Positions 5,997 to 6,764 of a stretch of 6,764 nucleotides of DNA are shown one piece after another. The translations under genes were made by a program, and so were the position numbers. The notes under the pieces are model-generated. The model worked only from the letters and a program-made list of their open reading frames with translations. It made no database searches and was not told where the DNA came from. The stretch's first letter is position 1. The number at the start of each line of letters is the position of its first letter. This DNA comes from DATHWB01 sp046565785 (lineage in GTDB: Bacteria > Actinomycetota > Acidimicrobiia > Spongiisociales > ZC4RG35). The stretch is taken from assembly GCA_046565785.1 (NCBI GenBank), contig JBKHXZ010000099.1:1-6764 (forward strand), read 5' to 3'.

Positions 5997-6681
5997 ACCC
6001 GCTCCTCCCGAGGACGAGGATCTGCTTTCGATCGGAGAGCTGATCAACGACCTCCGCGAGGAGTTCCCCGACGTCTCGATCTCCAAGGTCCGTTTCCTCG
6101 AATCCCAGGGACTCCTCGCTCCAGCCCGATCCGAAGGCGGCTACCGCATGTTCGACCGTTCCGACGTGGAACGCCTGCGGTTCATCCTTCGCCAACAGCG
6201 AGACCATTTCCTGCCTCTGAAAGTGATCAAGTCGAAGCTGACACTGTGGGAGAGGGGGGAAGAGGTAGACGACACCGAACCGCCTCTGCGTACTGGGCTG
6301 TTGGATCATCGTTCCCAACCGCTCACCGAATCCGAGCTGCTGCGACGGTCCGGACTCACCGAACCCCAGCTCGAATCGCTTGTCACCCACGGCCTGCTGG
6401 CCGACCCTATCGACGGGGTCTACCCCGCAGAGGCACTCGTCGTCGCCTCCGAGGCCCGTCGACTGTTCGCGCAAGGCCTCGAACCCCGGCATCTGCGAGC
6501 CGTCAAGCACGCAGCAGAACGAGAAGCGGACGTCGTGGCCCAACTCGCCGCCCCGCTCCTTCGCATCCGGAATGCCGAGGGACGAGAGCAGGCCCGGAAC
6601 GTGGTCGAGGCCACAGGAGAGTCGATCGTGGCTCTCCACCGGGCGATGGTCGCAGCCGAGCTGCGCGGGCTGTTGGAATGA
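5989..6681 (+). CDS. ftsR: MerR-family regulator, FtsR/Rv1828 type
   Basis: DNA-binding transcription factor. In Corynebacterium glutamicum the relative FtsR activates ftsZ, and Rv1828 is the M. tuberculosis relative; the same role here is inference from homology and gene order. The winged helix-turn-helix is at about 13-85 of 230 residues, with the diagnostic stretches SIGELINDL, FPDVSISKVRFLESQGL (26-42), the wing GYRMFDRSDVERLRFIL (51-67) and QQRDHFLPLKVIKSKL (69-84). After an acidic linker (about 86-110), a helical C-terminal half includes GLEPRHLRAVKHAAERE (163-179), a conserved feature of this subgroup. There is no cysteine at all, so a thiol-based metal or redox sensor is unlikely. The ATG at 5989 overlaps the FHA stop by eight bases. 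A TTG at 5977 would add four residues and is possible, since GGAG lies directly against the ATG. Confidence 0.87.
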   Translation: MAEPAPPEDEDLLSIGELINDLREEFPDVSISKVRFLESQGLLAPARSEGGYRMFDRSDVERLRFILRQQRDHFLPLKVIKSKLTLWERGEEVDDTEPPLRTGLLDHRSQPLTESELLRRSGLTEPQLESLVTHGLLADPIDGVYPAEALVVASEARRLFAQGLEPRHLRAVKHAAEREADVVAQLAAPLLRIRNAEGREQARNVVEATGESIVALHRAMVAAELRGLLE

Positions 6682-6764
6682 GCATCCGGCTTCAGTTGGT
6701 GGCCGTTCTGGCCACCCTGTCACTGGGTGCTGCGCTGCCCCCGATACCCGTGGAGCGGATACCG
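6678..6764 (+). CDS. start of an unidentified gene with a hydrophobic, signal-like N-terminus (partial)
   Basis: An ATG at 6678 overlaps the ftsR stop in ATGA and opens a frame of 29 codons that runs off the right edge. The product begins with MSIRLQLVAVLATLSLG and then AALPP. One Arg precedes a hydrophobic run of about 12-15 residues with small residues after it, as in a signal peptide or a first membrane helix. In M. tuberculosis the gene after Rv1828 encodes a cytoplasmic DUF151 protein, and this start does not look like it, so the local order probably diverges here. The overlap with ftsR suggests co-transcription. The family cannot be named from so little. Confidence 0.6.
   Translation, partial: MSIRLQLVAVLATLSLGAALPPIPVERIP

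Noticed and set aside
1..6764. CRISPR array, insertion sequence, prophage, tRNA or integration site
   Set aside because: No spaced direct repeats, transposase motifs, terminal inverted repeats, phage genes or tRNA-like folds were seen; the region reads as ordinary core and transport genes.

Overview
The window is GC-rich and densely coded. Every gene I can support lies on the + strand, with start/stop overlaps or gaps of a few tens of bases. The organism is most likely a member of the Actinomycetota. The right half carries a lipoyl carrier protein, a GarA-type FHA protein and an FtsR-type MerR regulator in the same order as Mycobacterium tuberculosis Rv1826-Rv1827-Rv1828, preceded by a CDP-alcohol phosphatidyltransferase comparable to Rv1822. 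A deep-branching high-GC lineage such as the Acidimicrobiia would fit, because the FHA protein differs from the mycobacterial form. That lineage call is inference only.

Left half (1-4542). The first 68 bases look like the 3' end of an upstream gene. A non-coding gap of about 120 bases follows, with an imperfect hairpin across the upstream stop codon. Next comes a four-gene import system of the peptide/nickel/oligosaccharide ABC class: two permeases (oppB-like and oppC-like) and two ATPases (oppD-like and oppF-like). The two permeases form the membrane channel. The two ATPases form an asymmetric pair, and both carry the C-terminal four-cysteine domain now known to hold an iron-sulfur cluster in some relatives. 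No substrate-binding protein lies inside the window. It would be expected upstream, but the visible upstream tail is too short to identify. Whether the substrate is peptide or oligosaccharide cannot be decided here.

Right half (4515-6764). The phosphatidyltransferase gene overlaps the end of oppF, so it is probably translated from the transporter mRNA. It is followed by gcvH (glycine cleavage H protein). gcvH lacks a Shine-Dalgarno site and has a TAnnnT box placed as expected for a leaderless promoter. Then come a zinc-ribbon plus FHA protein resembling GarA/OdhI, an FtsR-like MerR regulator, and the first 29 codons of a gene with a hydrophobic N-terminus. This group joins membrane lipid synthesis, one-carbon/glycine metabolism, kinase-dependent control of central metabolism and probable control of cell division.

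Most notable points: the zinc ribbon replacing the usual N-terminal tail of GarA while a TxVF phosphoacceptor-like motif is kept; the compact pgsA-gcvH-garA-ftsR order without the DUF881/Sbp genes that separate pgsA2 from gcvH in mycobacteria; an oppB-type permease with a predicted extra membrane pair; and the likely leaderless start of gcvH. I saw no RNA genes, CRISPR arrays, insertion sequences or prophage genes.
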